Shown here piece after piece: positions 16,903-27,993 of a stretch of DNA of 64,000 nucleotides (position 1 is the stretch's first letter; every line of letters begins with the position of its first letter). The position numbers and the translations under genes were made by a program. The DNA is from Synergistales bacterium (lineage in GTDB: Bacteria > Synergistota > Synergistia > Synergistales > Aminithiophilaceae), in assembly GCA_018433595.1 (NCBI GenBank), contig JAHDQY010000058.1:1-64000 (forward strand). The letters run 5' to 3'. The notes below the pieces were generated by a model. That model had not been told where the DNA came from, did no database searches, and was given only the letters and a program-made list of their open reading frames with translations.

Positions 16903-17478
16903 CTATCGGTCACGACATGGTCACGGGTCACGACGCGGTCACAAAAAAGCCGCCCGCCTCGCCGAGGTAGGGTGACAACGGCCTGTATTCGGTCAGGCTT
17001 GGCGTGGGACCGGGAAATAGCACAACGGCCCCAATATTTTGATGCGAAGGCTACCGAATAGAAACTGAAGGCAAGGGCAGAAGAAGCGCATTGAATTGAA
17101 GAGGCGAGGTCCTTGCATCGGGAACCTCGCCTCTTCAATTCATGGAGCCTTCAAAGCAGCGCATCCCCTCATTAAGTCATGTCAGTGGATCTAATTCCTC
17201 AAGGAGCAATACACACACTTGATATGAAGCGGGATCACCTTAATTTTCTCTTTTTGAATACATGGGCGCTTTTCTGCGCCTCTAGGAATTAAAAATTTTA
17301 TTTTTAGTTATCAGTGAAATTTAGGATTACAAAAACCAGCAAAACAAGCGTCTTATTGCATTTAAGCTATAAACAAAATCATTTAGTCATAAACTATATG
17401 CATACACCACATCATAACAATAGCACAACTTAAACAAATAACAGCTGTACAGTTGCATTTAAATAGTATTATTTCTGC
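16903..17478. other. Gene-free AT-shift region after tRNA-Val
   Basis: No credible gene. At 16906-16942 a short imperfect tandem of GGTCACGAC/GGTCAC units occurs. On the minus strand it reads CDRVVTRDHVVTDRKKGF, of the kind I associate with the C-terminal tails of phage-type integrases; this is a weak resemblance only. From about 17160 the base composition turns strongly AT-rich and stays so up to the tyrosine phenol-lyase gene, consistent with a junction of acquired DNA. Confidence 0.5.
17092..17142. repeat. 19-bp perfect inverted repeat
   Basis: Arms 17092-17110 (TGAATTGAAGAGGCGAGGT) and 17124-17142 with a 13-base loop. Neither strand has a T-run after the stem, so it is not an ordinary intrinsic terminator. 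It marks the point after which the sequence becomes AT-rich. Confidence 0.7.
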
Positions 17479-18960
<1,482 letters not shown>

Positions 18961-18980
18961 CAGTTGTAAACCTCATCCAG

Positions 18981-19018
18981 AATGAGTTGCCTTGGTGAAA
19001 TTCTCAGGGCAACTCATT
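18981..19018 (+). other. Intercistronic hairpin between tpl and transporter
   Basis: AATGAGTTGCC and GGCAACTCATT form an 11-bp perfect stem with a 16-base loop. There is no T-run after it, so it more likely sets relative mRNA stability or read-through than full termination. Confidence 0.55.
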
Positions 19019-19064
19019 CCACAATAATGCCATATCGGTTCATCCACATGAAAGGAGTACCGAC

Positions 19065-20387
19065 ATGACACAAGAAAGACAATTCAGATCAAAATGGGGG
19101 TTCATCCTGGCCTGTGTGGGCTCAGCAGTCGGAATGGCCAACGTATGGGGATTTCCTTACCGATTAGGTATGTACGGAGGCAGCGCGTTTCTGATCGCTT
19201 ACCTTTTCTTTATCGTGATATTCTCTTTCACAGGACTGGCCGCCGAATATGCCATAGGACGGCGTGCTCGAACAGGGACCTTGGGCTCTTACGCCTACGC
19301 GTGGGAACATGGCAAAAATAACCGCGAGAGGACCGGGACCATCCTGGGCTGGATACCCTTAGCCGGGTCCATGTGCATCGCTATTGGGTACGCCATTATC
19401 ATTGCCTATGTTTTGAAGGCATTAGTTGCCTCTGTTGGAGGGACACTCATGACAGAGGATCCCAGTTTGTGGTTCAAATCCTTCTCCCTCACTCCCTACT
19501 CTGTGATTCCCTACCATTTGATAGTCATCGTGGTAACTATTCTCACCCTGTTTTTCGGTGCTGAGAGCATCGAGAAGACCAATAAGATAATGATGCCACT
19601 ATTTTTCGTCATTTTTGTAATTTTAGCCATTCGTATCTCTTTTTTAGATGGGGCCATAGAAGGATACAAGTTTATGCTTATGCCTCGATGGGAGGCTCTA
19701 AAAAACCCCATAACCTGGATATTTGCCATGGGACAGGCTTTTTTCTCGCTGTCCATCACTGGGAGCGGTATGATCGTTTACGGCGCTTATCTCTCCGAGA
19801 AAGAAAATATTGTGGAGAGCGCCGCTTACACTGGTTTTTTCGATACCATCGCCGCTTTAGTGGCCGCTTTGGTCATGATTCCGGCATGTTGTGCCTATGA
19901 TATGGACTTGGCCGGAGGCCCGGGACTTCTGTTTGTAATTATCCCCACCATACTCCAGGACATCCCTATGGGGCAGTTATTCTCCGTGATCCTGTACATA
20001 GCGGTAATCTTCGCAGGAATCAGTTCCCTTCAAAACATGCTTGAGGTTGTGGCCGAATCGCTGATGCATCGGTTCCCCAAAATCCGGCGCAAAGTCATGC
20101 TCACTATTTTGGCCCTGATCTGTTTCGTCATCGGGGTTAATATGGAGGCCATCTTCTATTGGGGGCCCTGGATGGACTTCGTTTGCATTTATATCATTCC
20201 TATCGGCGCCATGCTCGGAGCCATTTCATGGTTCTGGATCATGAAAAAAGAGGTTCTCTTGGACGAGATTAACAAGGGAGCATCAAAAATCTACGGCGAC
20301 TTCTGGTACGCTGTAGGGCGCTATCCCTATGTGATTGTGACGATGGTAATCAACCTCTACTCCCTGATCAACAGGGTCTCCCTGTAA
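19065..20387 (+). CDS. SNF-family Na+-dependent transporter, probably for tyrosine
   Basis: A 440-residue neurotransmitter:sodium symporter homologue (LeuT fold, 11-12 membrane helices). The TM1 sodium/substrate-site signature is present (GFILACVGSAVGMANVWGFP, with unwound-helix GMANVWGFPY), as are the TM6 AFFSLSITGSG region and later helices. SNF proteins next to tryptophanase or TPL genes are known or presumed aromatic amino-acid importers, so tyrosine is the likely substrate by context. It follows tpl with a GAAAGGAG ribosome-binding site and ends before a terminator. Confidence 0.9.
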   Translation: MTQERQFRSKWGFILACVGSAVGMANVWGFPYRLGMYGGSAFLIAYLFFIVIFSFTGLAAEYAIGRRARTGTLGSYAYAWEHGKNNRERTGTILGWIPLAGSMCIAIGYAIIIAYVLKALVASVGGTLMTEDPSLWFKSFSLTPYSVIPYHLIVIVVTILTLFFGAESIEKTNKIMMPLFFVIFVILAIRISFLDGAIEGYKFMLMPRWEALKNPITWIFAMGQAFFSLSITGSGMIVYGAYLSEKENIVESAAYTGFFDTIAALVAALVMIPACCAYDMDLAGGPGLLFVIIPTILQDIPMGQLFSVILYIAVIFAGISSLQNMLEVVAESLMHRFPKIRRKVMLTILALICFVIGVNMEAIFYWGPWMDFVCIYIIPIGAMLGAISWFWIMKKEVLLDEINKGASKIYGDFWYAVGRYPYVIVTMVINLYSLINRVSL

Positions 20388-20401
20388 TCTTGGAAGAACA
20401 C

Positions 20402-20434
20402 AAGGCCCCCGTCAGATACGGATGGGGGCCTTTA
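20402..20434 (+). terminator. Terminator of the tpl-transporter unit
   Basis: AAGGCCCCC paired with GGGGGCCTT over a 13-base loop, followed by T-rich sequence, 14 bp after the transporter stop. Confidence 0.85.
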
Positions 20435-20532
20435 TGTCGCCATTTTCTCCAGAAATCAAGCCGCTTTCGAGGCTTGTCGTCCCGGGTATCTCTTGGATGA
20501 GCCATACCGGGACACGTCGACGTGCGACAAAA

Positions 20533-20613
20533 ATGACGGAGGCGATATTTCAGAGCCTAGCAAACACCGGCTGAAACCGGGCTGCGACCTCGGCGAGGCC
20601 GCGCCTCCGTCAA
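20533..20613. repeat. Dispersed 80-bp imperfect palindrome, copy 2
   Basis: Second copy of the element at 4-83, same orientation. It keeps the terminal ATGACGGAGG/CCTCCGTCA arms, the TTTCAGAGCCTAG stretch and the CCGG..GAAACCGG hairpin. It gains an extra inner stem, CCTCGGCGAGG, where copy 1 differs. It lies between the convergent transporter and M24 peptidase genes. Confidence 0.75.
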
Positions 20614-20663
20614 TTATGCACGGATACCACCTTGCCTTCCTGCAACGGCGGACCCCGAGGTCT

Positions 20664-21836
20664 TTACAGGATGATCAGCTCATCCTGCAACGGCGTCAGG
20701 ACTTCGCAACCTTCATCCGTCACCAGGATGTTCTGCTCTATCCCCAAGCTCCCGACACCCGGCTCATAGATGTACGGCTCGATGGCGAAGGCCATTCCGG
20801 GCTCCAGCAATTTCGTCGTCGTGGAATCCAACATGGGGAACTCATGCACACCGACGCCGATGCCGTGCCCGCACCAATTCTTATACACATTCAAATTCGC
20901 ATATCTGCTTTTATCCAGGAAGTCGTCGACAGCCTTGCTTACCGTGCTTATCGGCTCTCCCGGCTTCACCGCCTCGATTCCTCTATAGCATGCCTCACGC
21001 GCGACGTTAAAGACATCCTGCTGATGCGGTGTCGGTTTTCCGATGACGGCTTCCCTGATGATGTCGGAGCAGTAGCCCCGGTATATGGGCCCCCCGTCGA
21101 CGAGGATGATATCCCCTCTCCCGATCGGGCGATACGACGGCGGGCAGTTGCTCTGCGAATACCTTTCCGCCCCTGCCCGAATGCCTAACGGCAGGGCCCT
21201 GTCAGCGCCCATAAGAAAATATTCGGCCATGATTTTCCCGTACAGGTCCATCTCGGTCATGCCTTCCTCTAGCGCCTTGAAACCCTTGATGATCGACCTT
21301 ACGTTGATGTCGCAGCCCTTCCGCAGGATTGCTATTTCAAGCTCCGATTTGACCGATCGGACATTCCACAGGATCTCGGAGGCGTCTACCCTTGCTGCGT
21401 CTTTCAGCTCGCCGAAGAGGTCTTGAGTCATCCTGTTGTTGAGGTGCATTTTATGCCCGTTGTCAAATTCAAATCCGATTTTCCCGCCCATAAGCCCACG
21501 CTCTTTCAATGGAGAAACGATTGCCTCCACATACGTGGGGTAGCCATCCTTGCCATAGGTCCTTATGTCTTCAACAATGGATGTGGCCCGTGCGGTAAAG
21601 GAGCCATTCCGGGAAGTCGCAAGAGAAATGGAGCCATCCTTTGTTATGATCACTGTTGCCGGGGTGGACACCTTGCTGTCCCAGACGATGCTTCTGAACC
21701 CGGAAAAATAATAGGTGTTTTCGTCGCTGGTAAGAATCAGCGCGTCAAAACCCGTAAGATCCATTTCAGAAACGATTTTCTTCAGCCTGTTTTGATACTC
21801 TCGTTCCGGAAAGTGCAACATCGAAAAGGTCTTCAT
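20664..21836 (-). CDS. M24 family metallopeptidase (Xaa-Pro peptidase type)
   Basis: A 390-residue pita-bread-fold peptidase with an N-terminal creatinase-like domain (about 1-160) and a catalytic C-terminal domain. The five metal ligands are in place: Asp in ILVDGG, Asp in GYCSDI, His in GHGIGVGVHEFP, Glu in FAIEP and Glu in GIEQN. It probably cleaves X-Pro dipeptides or related small molecules in the cytoplasm. It is the last gene of the deacylase-dipeptidase-Dpp cluster, 16 bp after dppF, so it would process imported peptides. Confidence 0.9.
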   Translation of the reverse strand: MKTFSMLHFPEREYQNRLKKIVSEMDLTGFDALILTSDENTYYFSGFRSIVWDSKVSTPATVIITKDGSISLATSRNGSFTARATSIVEDIRTYGKDGYPTYVEAIVSPLKERGLMGGKIGFEFDNGHKMHLNNRMTQDLFGELKDAARVDASEILWNVRSVKSELEIAILRKGCDINVRSIIKGFKALEEGMTEMDLYGKIMAEYFLMGADRALPLGIRAGAERYSQSNCPPSYRPIGRGDIILVDGGPIYRGYCSDIIREAVIGKPTPHQQDVFNVAREACYRGIEAVKPGEPISTVSKAVDDFLDKSRYANLNVYKNWCGHGIGVGVHEFPMLDSTTTKLLEPGMAFAIEPYIYEPGVGSLGIEQNILVTDEGCEVLTPLQDELIIL

Positions 21837-21852
21837 CCTATTACGCCCCTTT

Positions 21853-22827
21853 TTATTTGATCATATGGCACGCAACGACATGACCCGGTTCAATTTCTCT
21901 CAACAGCGGCTTGGTTTCGAGGCACTCTTTTTCGGCAAACTTGCACCGAGTATGGAAACAGCAGCCTGTCGGCGGATTGAGCGGGCTGGGGACATCTCCT
22001 TCAAGCGGCTCCTTCAGGCTCCTGATTTCCGGGTCGGGCACCGGTATGGCGCCCAAGAGGGCATTGGTGTAGGGGTGCCGGGGATTGCCGAAAAGTCTGC
22101 CTTTGCCGGCCAGTTCCACGATGTTGCCCAGATACATGACCGCAACCCGGTCACAGAGGTGCTTCACCACGCTCAGGTTGTGCGAGATGAAGATATAGGC
22201 CAGGTTGTATTTCTGCTGGAGATCCTTCATCAGGTTGAGAATCTGCGCCTGAATGGAGACATCGAGAGCGGAGACGGGCTCGTCGCAAACCAGCAGCCTG
22301 GGGTGCAGCGCCAGAGCCCTTGCCACCCCGATCCGCTGCCGCTGCCCGCCGCTGAATTCGTGGGGATAGCGATTCAGGAATTCGGGCCTTATGCCCACAT
22401 CCTCCATAAGCCGGAGGATGATGTTTCTGCGTTCCTTCCTGTCGGTCATGCCGTTTACGACAAGCGGTTCACCGATGATGCGCTCCACCGTAAAACGGGG
22501 GTCAAGCGAGGAGTAAGGGTCCTGGAAGACCATCTGGATCTTTTTTTTATAGTCTCTTTCCTCTTTTTTGGGCATCTTGAAAATATCCCGGCCCTCAAAC
22601 CTGATGCACCCCTCAGTGGGTTCCAAGAGCTTTACGATGGCCTTGCCTGCGGTGGATTTGCCGCATCCGCTCTCCCCGACGATGCCGAATGTCTCGCCTT
22701 CGGAGACGGCAAATGAAATCCCATCGACTGCCTTGACGTGCTGCTTTTTCGGGAAGAGACCGCCGCCCTTCGTTTTCACGGGGTAATAGACCTTCAGGTC
22801 GTTCACCTCAAGCAATATCTTCCTCAC
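21853..22827 (-). CDS. dppF: Peptide ABC transporter ATPase (DppF/OppF type)
   Basis: A 324-residue ABC ATPase: Walker A GESGCGKST, Q-loop, signature FSGGQRQRIG, Walker B LLVCDEPVSALD, H-loop ISHNLSVV. The oligopeptide-type C-terminal extension with the Cys motif (GCCFHTRCKFAEKEC) is present, a feature of Opp/Dpp ATPases that can hold an iron-sulfur cluster. I start it at the GTG at 22827, which overlaps the dppD stop; the longer frame has no ribosome-binding site. It pairs with DppD to power DppBC. Confidence 0.93.
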   Translation of the reverse strand: MRKILLEVNDLKVYYPVKTKGGGLFPKKQHVKAVDGISFAVSEGETFGIVGESGCGKSTAGKAIVKLLEPTEGCIRFEGRDIFKMPKKEERDYKKKIQMVFQDPYSSLDPRFTVERIIGEPLVVNGMTDRKERRNIILRLMEDVGIRPEFLNRYPHEFSGGQRQRIGVARALALHPRLLVCDEPVSALDVSIQAQILNLMKDLQQKYNLAYIFISHNLSVVKHLCDRVAVMYLGNIVELAGKGRLFGNPRHPYTNALLGAIPVPDPEIRSLKEPLEGDVPSPLNPPTGCCFHTRCKFAEKECLETKPLLREIEPGHVVACHMIK

Positions 22828-23819
22828 AGCAGGCCACCCCCCTCTTCGTCTCCTCTCTCGTACAGCCAGCACCTGACGTGCCTGCCGTTGCAGGCGAAAA
22901 GCCCCGGTTTTTTCGTCATGCATTTTTCGAAGGCTCTCTCGCAGCGAGGGGAAAACCTGCATCCCTTGGGGTAATTCTTCGGGCTGGGCACGGATCCTTC
23001 GATGTTGTAGAGCTTCTCCTGCTCTTCGTTGATCTTGGGAAGCGACTTCAGGAGACCGACCGTGTAGGGGTGGAGGGGGTCCGAAAAGATCGACTTGACT
23101 TCGGCAGATTCAACTACCTCTCCGGCGTACATGACTATGACTCTTTCGGCAATCTGAGCCACAATGCCCAAGTCATGGGTGATGAGGATGATAGACGTGT
23201 CGGTCTTCTCTTTCAGATCGGTCATAAGCCTCAGAATCTGGGCCTGGACCGTGACATCCAGGGCTGTCGTCGGCTCGTCGGCGATCAGTATCTGCGGCCT
23301 GCACGCCAGGGCCATCGCGATCATGATCCTCTGGCGCATGCCTCCGCTGAGCTGGTGGGGATAGTAGTCCGCGCATTTTTCAGGGGTGGGAATGCCGACA
23401 AGCTTGATCATCTCGATCGAGCGCCTGCGCGCATCGTTTTTGCCCATGTTCTGGTGGAAGACGAGCGATTCCATGATCTGGCGGCCGACGGTAAATACGG
23501 GGTTCAACGAAGTCATAGGCTCCTGGAAGATCATGGAGATCTCGTTGCCCCTGATGCTGCGCATCTCCTTTTCCTTGAGCTCCAGCAGGTCTCGCCCCCT
23601 GTAATAGATATGTCCACCGGTTATCTTCCCCGGAGGAAAGGGGATCAGCCTGAGTACGGAAAGGGAGGTCACCGTCTTCCCGCAGCCCGATTCCCCGACG
23701 ATGGCGAGCGTTTCTCCCTCATCGAGGTGAAAGCTGACGTTATCGACAGCGCGGACAATCCCCTCATCGGTGTAGAATGCCGTTTCAAGGTTTTCTACGT
23801 TCAGTATTCTCTTGGTCAT
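22824..23819 (-). CDS. dppD: Peptide ABC transporter ATPase (DppD/OppD type)
   Basis: A 331-residue ABC ATPase with Walker [12 protein letters not shown], signature LSGGMRQRI, Walker [13 protein letters not shown] and H-loop ITHDLGIV, plus the C-terminal Dpp/Opp extension with [15 protein letters not shown]. It forms a heterodimer with DppF on the inner face of the membrane. Order and spacing (23 bp after dppC, overlap into dppF) show a single operon. Confidence 0.93.
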   Translation of the reverse strand: MTKRILNVENLETAFYTDEGIVRAVDNVSFHLDEGETLAIVGESGCGKTVTSLSVLRLIPFPPGKITGGHIYYRGRDLLELKEKEMRSIRGNEISMIFQEPMTSLNPVFTVGRQIMESLVFHQNMGKNDARRRSIEMIKLVGIPTPEKCADYYPHQLSGGMRQRIMIAMALACRPQILIADEPTTALDVTVQAQILRLMTDLKEKTDTSIILITHDLGIVAQIAERVIVMYAGEVVESAEVKSIFSDPLHPYTVGLLKSLPKINEEQEKLYNIEGSVPSPKNYPKGCRFSPRCERAFEKCMTKKPGLFACNGRHVRCWLYERGDEEGGGLL

Positions 23820-23842
23820 GGCTATCCCTCTATCCGGCAGCG

Positions 23843-24679
23843 CTAATTGTTCTTCAGCTTCGGGTCGAGCGCATCGCGCAAACCATCGCCGACGATGCTG
23901 AAGCTCATTACCACCAGGGTAATCGCCACGCCGGGGACAATTGCCGCAAGCGGGAAATACCGTATGACCTCACGCCCCTGGCTGAGCATGGCGCCCCATT
24001 CGGGGTTCGGCGGCGTGACACCGAGTCCCAAAAAGGAGAGCGACGACGCGGTGAGTATGGCCGTACCCAGGTTCAATGTGGTGTTTACGATTATCTGAGA
24101 CATCGAATTGGGGATGATGTGGGTGATGATGATCCGAGAATCGGAAGCCCCCATGACCCTGCATGCCTGCACGTATTCGGAGTCTTTCAGGGTGATGACG
24201 ATCCCGCGCACCATCCGCGCGATATAGGGGATGGAATAGAACGCGATGGCGGCCATGGTGTTGGGTATGCCATTCCCCAGTATGGCCACGACGACAATCG
24301 CGAGCAGAAGCCCCGGAAAGGCCAGCAGCAGGTCGACAAAGCGCGAGATGACGGAGTCGATTTTGCCTCCGAAATATCCCGCCGTAACCCCAAGAATCAT
24401 CCCGAGAAAGGAACCGACGATCGTTCCTACAAAACTGACGAGCAGAGAGATGCGCGCACCGATGACCAGGCGGGAAAAGGTGTCCCTTCCGAGATTGTCA
24501 GTACCCAGGATGTGTTCGGCACTGGGAGGCTGGTACACGCTGGTCAGATCGATCCGGTTGGGATCGTAGGCGCAGAGAACGGGACCCAGCACAGCCATGG
24601 CGAGAAACAGGAAAAGGATGGCGCTTCCGCCTATGGTCGCCTTGTTCTTGATGAATCTCTTGAAAACCTGCGAGTCCAT
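23843..24679 (-). CDS. dppC: Peptide ABC transporter permease (DppC type)
   Basis: A 278-residue inner-membrane permease with an N-terminal OppC-type segment and five to six helices. The EAA-loop is visible (YVQACRVMGASDSRIIITHIIPN). The TNxLGRDxFSR motif typical of DppC/OppC occurs as TDNLGRDTFSRL near residue 60. It forms the channel with DppB. Confidence 0.92.
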   Translation of the reverse strand: MDSQVFKRFIKNKATIGGSAILFLFLAMAVLGPVLCAYDPNRIDLTSVYQPPSAEHILGTDNLGRDTFSRLVIGARISLLVSFVGTIVGSFLGMILGVTAGYFGGKIDSVISRFVDLLLAFPGLLLAIVVVAILGNGIPNTMAAIAFYSIPYIARMVRGIVITLKDSEYVQACRVMGASDSRIIITHIIPNSMSQIIVNTTLNLGTAILTASSLSFLGLGVTPPNPEWGAMLSQGREVIRYFPLAAIVPGVAITLVVMSFSIVGDGLRDALDPKLKNN

Positions 24680-24691
24680 GAGGGCGCCCTC

Positions 24692-25612
24692 CTACTCGTA
24701 CTTGATTCTCGGGTCAACTACGGCGTAGAGAAGATCGACGATCATGTTGACGACAACGAACGAAAAGGCAAGGACAAGTACGGTCCCCTGGACGACGGGG
24801 AAATCCCGTTTGAGAACGCCGTCGACAAGATACCTCCCGATCCCGGGAATGGAAAAAACCGTCTCGACCAGCGTGGAGCCTGCCAGCAAACCGCCGAACC
24901 GGAGTCCCACTACGGTTATTACGGGGATCATCGCGTTTTTCAGCGCGTGGCAGTAAATGATCACCTTTTCGGGAATGCCTCGCGACCTCGACGTTCTTAT
25001 GTAATCCTGATTGAGCACATCGAGCATCGCCGAGCGCGTTGTCCTTGCGATAAGCCCCACGGACTGCATGCCGAGAGTCGCAATGGGAAGGATGTAGTGC
25101 ATCGGGGTTCTGAGACCGATGCTGGGAAGCCAGTGCAGGTTCAGGGCAAAAATCAGCATCATCATCAACGCGAGGAAAAATGAAGGGGTAGAGACAGCCA
25201 CCAAGGAGACCACCACCAGGGAGCTATCGGTAACGGTCCCTCTCCTGACGGCACATGTGATGCCGATCAGGACTCCGACCACCGTGGCAAAGAGGGTTCC
25301 GCCAACCGCGAGCTTCACCGTATAGGGATACCGCTGGAGTATCTCTTGGGTGATGGTTTTTTTTGTGAAGATGGACCTCCCCAGGTCGCCTTTCATTGCG
25401 CCCGATATGAAACGGAAATACTGTGTCGGCAAAGGATCGTTAAGCCCCAGCCTCTCCCTTTCCGCCTCTATCGCCTCCTTGGATGCCTCCAGACCCAGCA
25501 TGTTTTTTACGGGATCGCCCGGAATGATATGCATCATCAAAAAAACCAGGAGGGAGATCACAAAAAGGACCGGTATCAGTTGGAAAATCCTTCTTATGGA
25601 GTAAGCCAGCAT
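24692..25612 (-). CDS. dppB: Peptide ABC transporter permease (DppB type)
   Basis: A 306-residue permease of about six helices, beginning with the conserved LAYSIRRIFQLIPVLFVIS helix and a PGDP motif near residue 31. The EAA-loop reads YIRTSRSRGIPEKVIIYCHAL. Usually dppB follows dppA closely; here about 640 bp of transposase debris separates them, so expression may need its own promoter or read-through. Twelve bp separate it from dppC. Confidence 0.92.
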   Translation of the reverse strand: MLAYSIRRIFQLIPVLFVISLLVFLMMHIIPGDPVKNMLGLEASKEAIEAERERLGLNDPLPTQYFRFISGAMKGDLGRSIFTKKTITQEILQRYPYTVKLAVGGTLFATVVGVLIGITCAVRRGTVTDSSLVVVSLVAVSTPSFFLALMMMLIFALNLHWLPSIGLRTPMHYILPIATLGMQSVGLIARTTRSAMLDVLNQDYIRTSRSRGIPEKVIIYCHALKNAMIPVITVVGLRFGGLLAGSTLVETVFSIPGIGRYLVDGVLKRDFPVVQGTVLVLAFSFVVVNMIVDLLYAVVDPRIKYE

Positions 25613-25779
25613 CGGCGCTCTCTTCCTTTCTCGCTTAGGGTTCCGGCGATGCAGGTTCCTGTCTTGCCTGGCGGAGGAACGTCAACAACGGAGGACCGGA
25701 GTCCCGTTTCTCCGATCCCCTGACGGAGCCGCTTCGCCAGGGAGCCCGGGGATTGTCGCCAGGGCAGTCGAATCCGAGT

Positions 25780-26044
25780 TCAAAGGAGGTCTCGGCCAAG
25801 GCCGTCTCCCGCCTTGAAACCGGCGGGACCTATCTCAGGGACCCCACGACTACAGGTAGACACCGACGGGATCTGCCGCAACGCCCGCACAGACGCCAGG
25901 CTCTGCCTTCTCGCGATCGTCGGCGTCAACGAGGACGGGGCCCAAGAGGCGCTCCCGGACCTGGACGGCCGCGACACGGGGAGGAACAGACAGGGGCTTC
26001 GGCAGCACCCCGGAGCGTTTCGGGGACAAGCGCCCCCAAGGTGA
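25780..26044 (+). pseudogene. IS256/mutator-type transposase fragment
   Basis: One frame holds SSKEVSAKAVSRLE, and after a shift another frame holds VDTDGICRNARTDARLCLLAIVG followed by VNEDGAQEAL (quoted in parts). These match the order of segments around the first catalytic Asp of mutator-family transposases (SANTVSRLK... then WVDGIYLNVR...CLLVVIGV..DG.KELL, from memory). There is no start, no rest of the enzyme, and at least one frameshift, so it is a relic. It is on the strand opposite to the surrounding dpp genes. Confidence 0.6.
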
Positions 26045-26203
26045 TATGGGGAGCTTGGAAGGATCGGCAAAAGAGCTCCTGACCGCAGAAGTCGTCATCC
26101 ATGGTGCCGGAGAGTTCCCAGAGAGGACACAGCGGCTGTACCTGTCGATGACAGCCGCAAGATAGATGAAAGCTCTAAAAGATCGGTTCCGTCGGCGGCG
26201 CAT
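26040..26203 (-). pseudogene. IS3-type (rve) transposase fragment
   Basis: The minus strand reads FIYLAAVIDRYSRCVLS, the motif around the first catalytic Asp of IS3-family OrfB integrases. The match then continues in a different frame as LWELSGTMDDDFCGQELF, like the family's LSNTLDxDFCVEAL. So a fragment survives with a frameshift and no ends. It abuts the IS256-type relic. Together they show repeated insertion and decay at this spot. Confidence 0.65.
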
Positions 26204-26254
26204 CCTTCCCAGCTGAGCTGAAAGGATGCGCCGCCCGTTCTTTCGTTTTCTCGG

Positions 26255-27829
26255 CTATTTCAGGATTTTCGCTCTCTCGAAGGTAATGTTGTTGATCGGG
26301 CTCAACGTGACGTCCTCGACCTTGCTGGACATTGCGCACATCCCGTACATGTCGAAGAGCCAGATAGCGACGGGGTCATCAAGGTAGAGGATTTTTTGCG
26401 CGTCGGCGTAAAGTTTTGCCCTCTTTTCCTTGTTCGTTTCGCTCATGCCCGCAAAAATCAGCCTGTCGGCCTCGGCATTCGAATAGAAACCGTAATTCCT
26501 GTCGTTGAGTCCGCTCTCGGATGTCGTATAGAGCCCCCTCAGGCCGCCATCAGCGTCACGCATTGAGGGACCGGCGCCCATGACGAAAATGGGCTGATCG
26601 AATTCTTCGGGGGGAACTCCATCCCAGCTAGCGGAGAGGGCGCTCCACTCCCAGACCTCGATTTTCGCCTTGATACCGACCTCTGCGAGCTGTGCGGCAA
26701 TGACCTCTGCCATCTGCGTGCCTTTCTGATATCTTTCGCACGTCACAATCTTCGTCTCGAAACCGTCCGGATAACCGGCCTCTTTCAAGAGAGCCTTCGC
26801 CTTTTCGAGATCCCGTTCAATTTTACCGAGGTTCGTATAGCCCCACGTGACAGGGGCAAGCGGCGCCGTCGACGGATATGCCGTGCCGGCAAACAGCGAA
26901 TCAATGATCACTTGCCTGTCCAAGGCATACACGACCGCCTGTCTGACTTTCGTCTTGCCCATAATCGGATCGTCGCAACCGAAGCGGAAGAGTCTCTGGC
27001 TTATGGTGGGCTTTTTGAGCACCTTAAGGTCCTTGTTGGCCTCAAGGGCAGGAAGGTCGTTGGCACTGATGCCTCCGATCACATCCACTTCGCCGTTCTC
27101 AAGTGCGATGACACGTGCTGCCGCTTCGGGAATCGGCCTGATCTTGACATATTTTGTCAACGCCTTTTCGCCGAAGTAGTCATCAAACTTCTCCAGGACC
27201 ACTTCATCGTCCTTCACCCATTTCGTGACACGATAGGGTCCTGTCCCGTTCTCCGCCTTCACATCGTAACCCAGGTCGAGGCCGTATTTTTCGATATACT
27301 CCGAGTCCATCACGGCAAGCGAGAGGTTGCAGAGCAACGCCTCCATCGGGCCGTAAGGAGCATCTGTTTTGATGACCACGGTGTACGTGTCGGGAGCCTC
27401 GACGGACTCGAACATCTTGATTATTTCCGTCGTCTTCAGTCCGCCGGCCGTCGCCTTCATGGCCCTGTCATAAGTGGCCTTCACGTCGGCGGCGGTCATC
27501 TCCTTACCGTTGTGGAATTTGACGCCCTGCTTCAGGTTAAACGTCCAGGTGAGGCCGTCTTCCGAAACGCTCCAGCTTTCCGCCAGATCTCCGACGACAC
27601 TCCCGTCATCAAGGAACTTGAGCAGATTGTTATAGAGCATCTTGACGACCTGTTCGGTTGTCGTGTCATTCTGAAACTGGGGATCGAGGGTCAGGATGTC
27701 GGTATTCGTCGCAAAAATGATCGTATCCCTGTACTCTTCAGAACAGGCTTCTCTCATCTGGCCCGGAGCTATCAGCACCAGAGCCGCCACCACCATACAA
27801 GCCAATCCGATCCACATTTTCCGCTGCAT
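26255..27829 (-). CDS. dppA: Peptide ABC transporter substrate-binding protein (DppA type)
   Basis: A 524-residue family-5 solute-binding protein with an N-terminal signal peptide (MWIGLACMVVAALVLIAPG) and no convincing lipobox, so it is probably free in the periplasm. Family motifs: TLDPQFQND, LAESWSVSEDGLTWTF, and GTGPYRVTKW. It would deliver dipeptides or related compounds to DppBCDF. Its ATG at 27829 follows AGGGAGGG. It lies between the M19 dipeptidase gene and the transposase relics. Confidence 0.92.
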   Translation of the reverse strand: MQRKMWIGLACMVVAALVLIAPGQMREACSEEYRDTIIFATNTDILTLDPQFQNDTTTEQVVKMLYNNLLKFLDDGSVVGDLAESWSVSEDGLTWTFNLKQGVKFHNGKEMTAADVKATYDRAMKATAGGLKTTEIIKMFESVEAPDTYTVVIKTDAPYGPMEALLCNLSLAVMDSEYIEKYGLDLGYDVKAENGTGPYRVTKWVKDDEVVLEKFDDYFGEKALTKYVKIRPIPEAAARVIALENGEVDVIGGISANDLPALEANKDLKVLKKPTISQRLFRFGCDDPIMGKTKVRQAVVYALDRQVIIDSLFAGTAYPSTAPLAPVTWGYTNLGKIERDLEKAKALLKEAGYPDGFETKIVTCERYQKGTQMAEVIAAQLAEVGIKAKIEVWEWSALSASWDGVPPEEFDQPIFVMGAGPSMRDADGGLRGLYTTSESGLNDRNYGFYSNAEADRLIFAGMSETNKEKRAKLYADAQKILYLDDPVAIWLFDMYGMCAMSSKVEDVTLSPINNITFERAKILK

Positions 27830-27993
27830 TGCAATCCCTCCCTTTAACACCTGTCATGTCGTCCGCTTCCGACAACCAGACGCCATCTTCCGCAGCCACT
27901 GCGCCAGAAACCTACCCTCTCGGACCCAAGAACCCCTCCAGGCCCTCGAAGCTCTCGGGTGAAATCACACCGGCACTTGGCTTCTCGCCTCCG

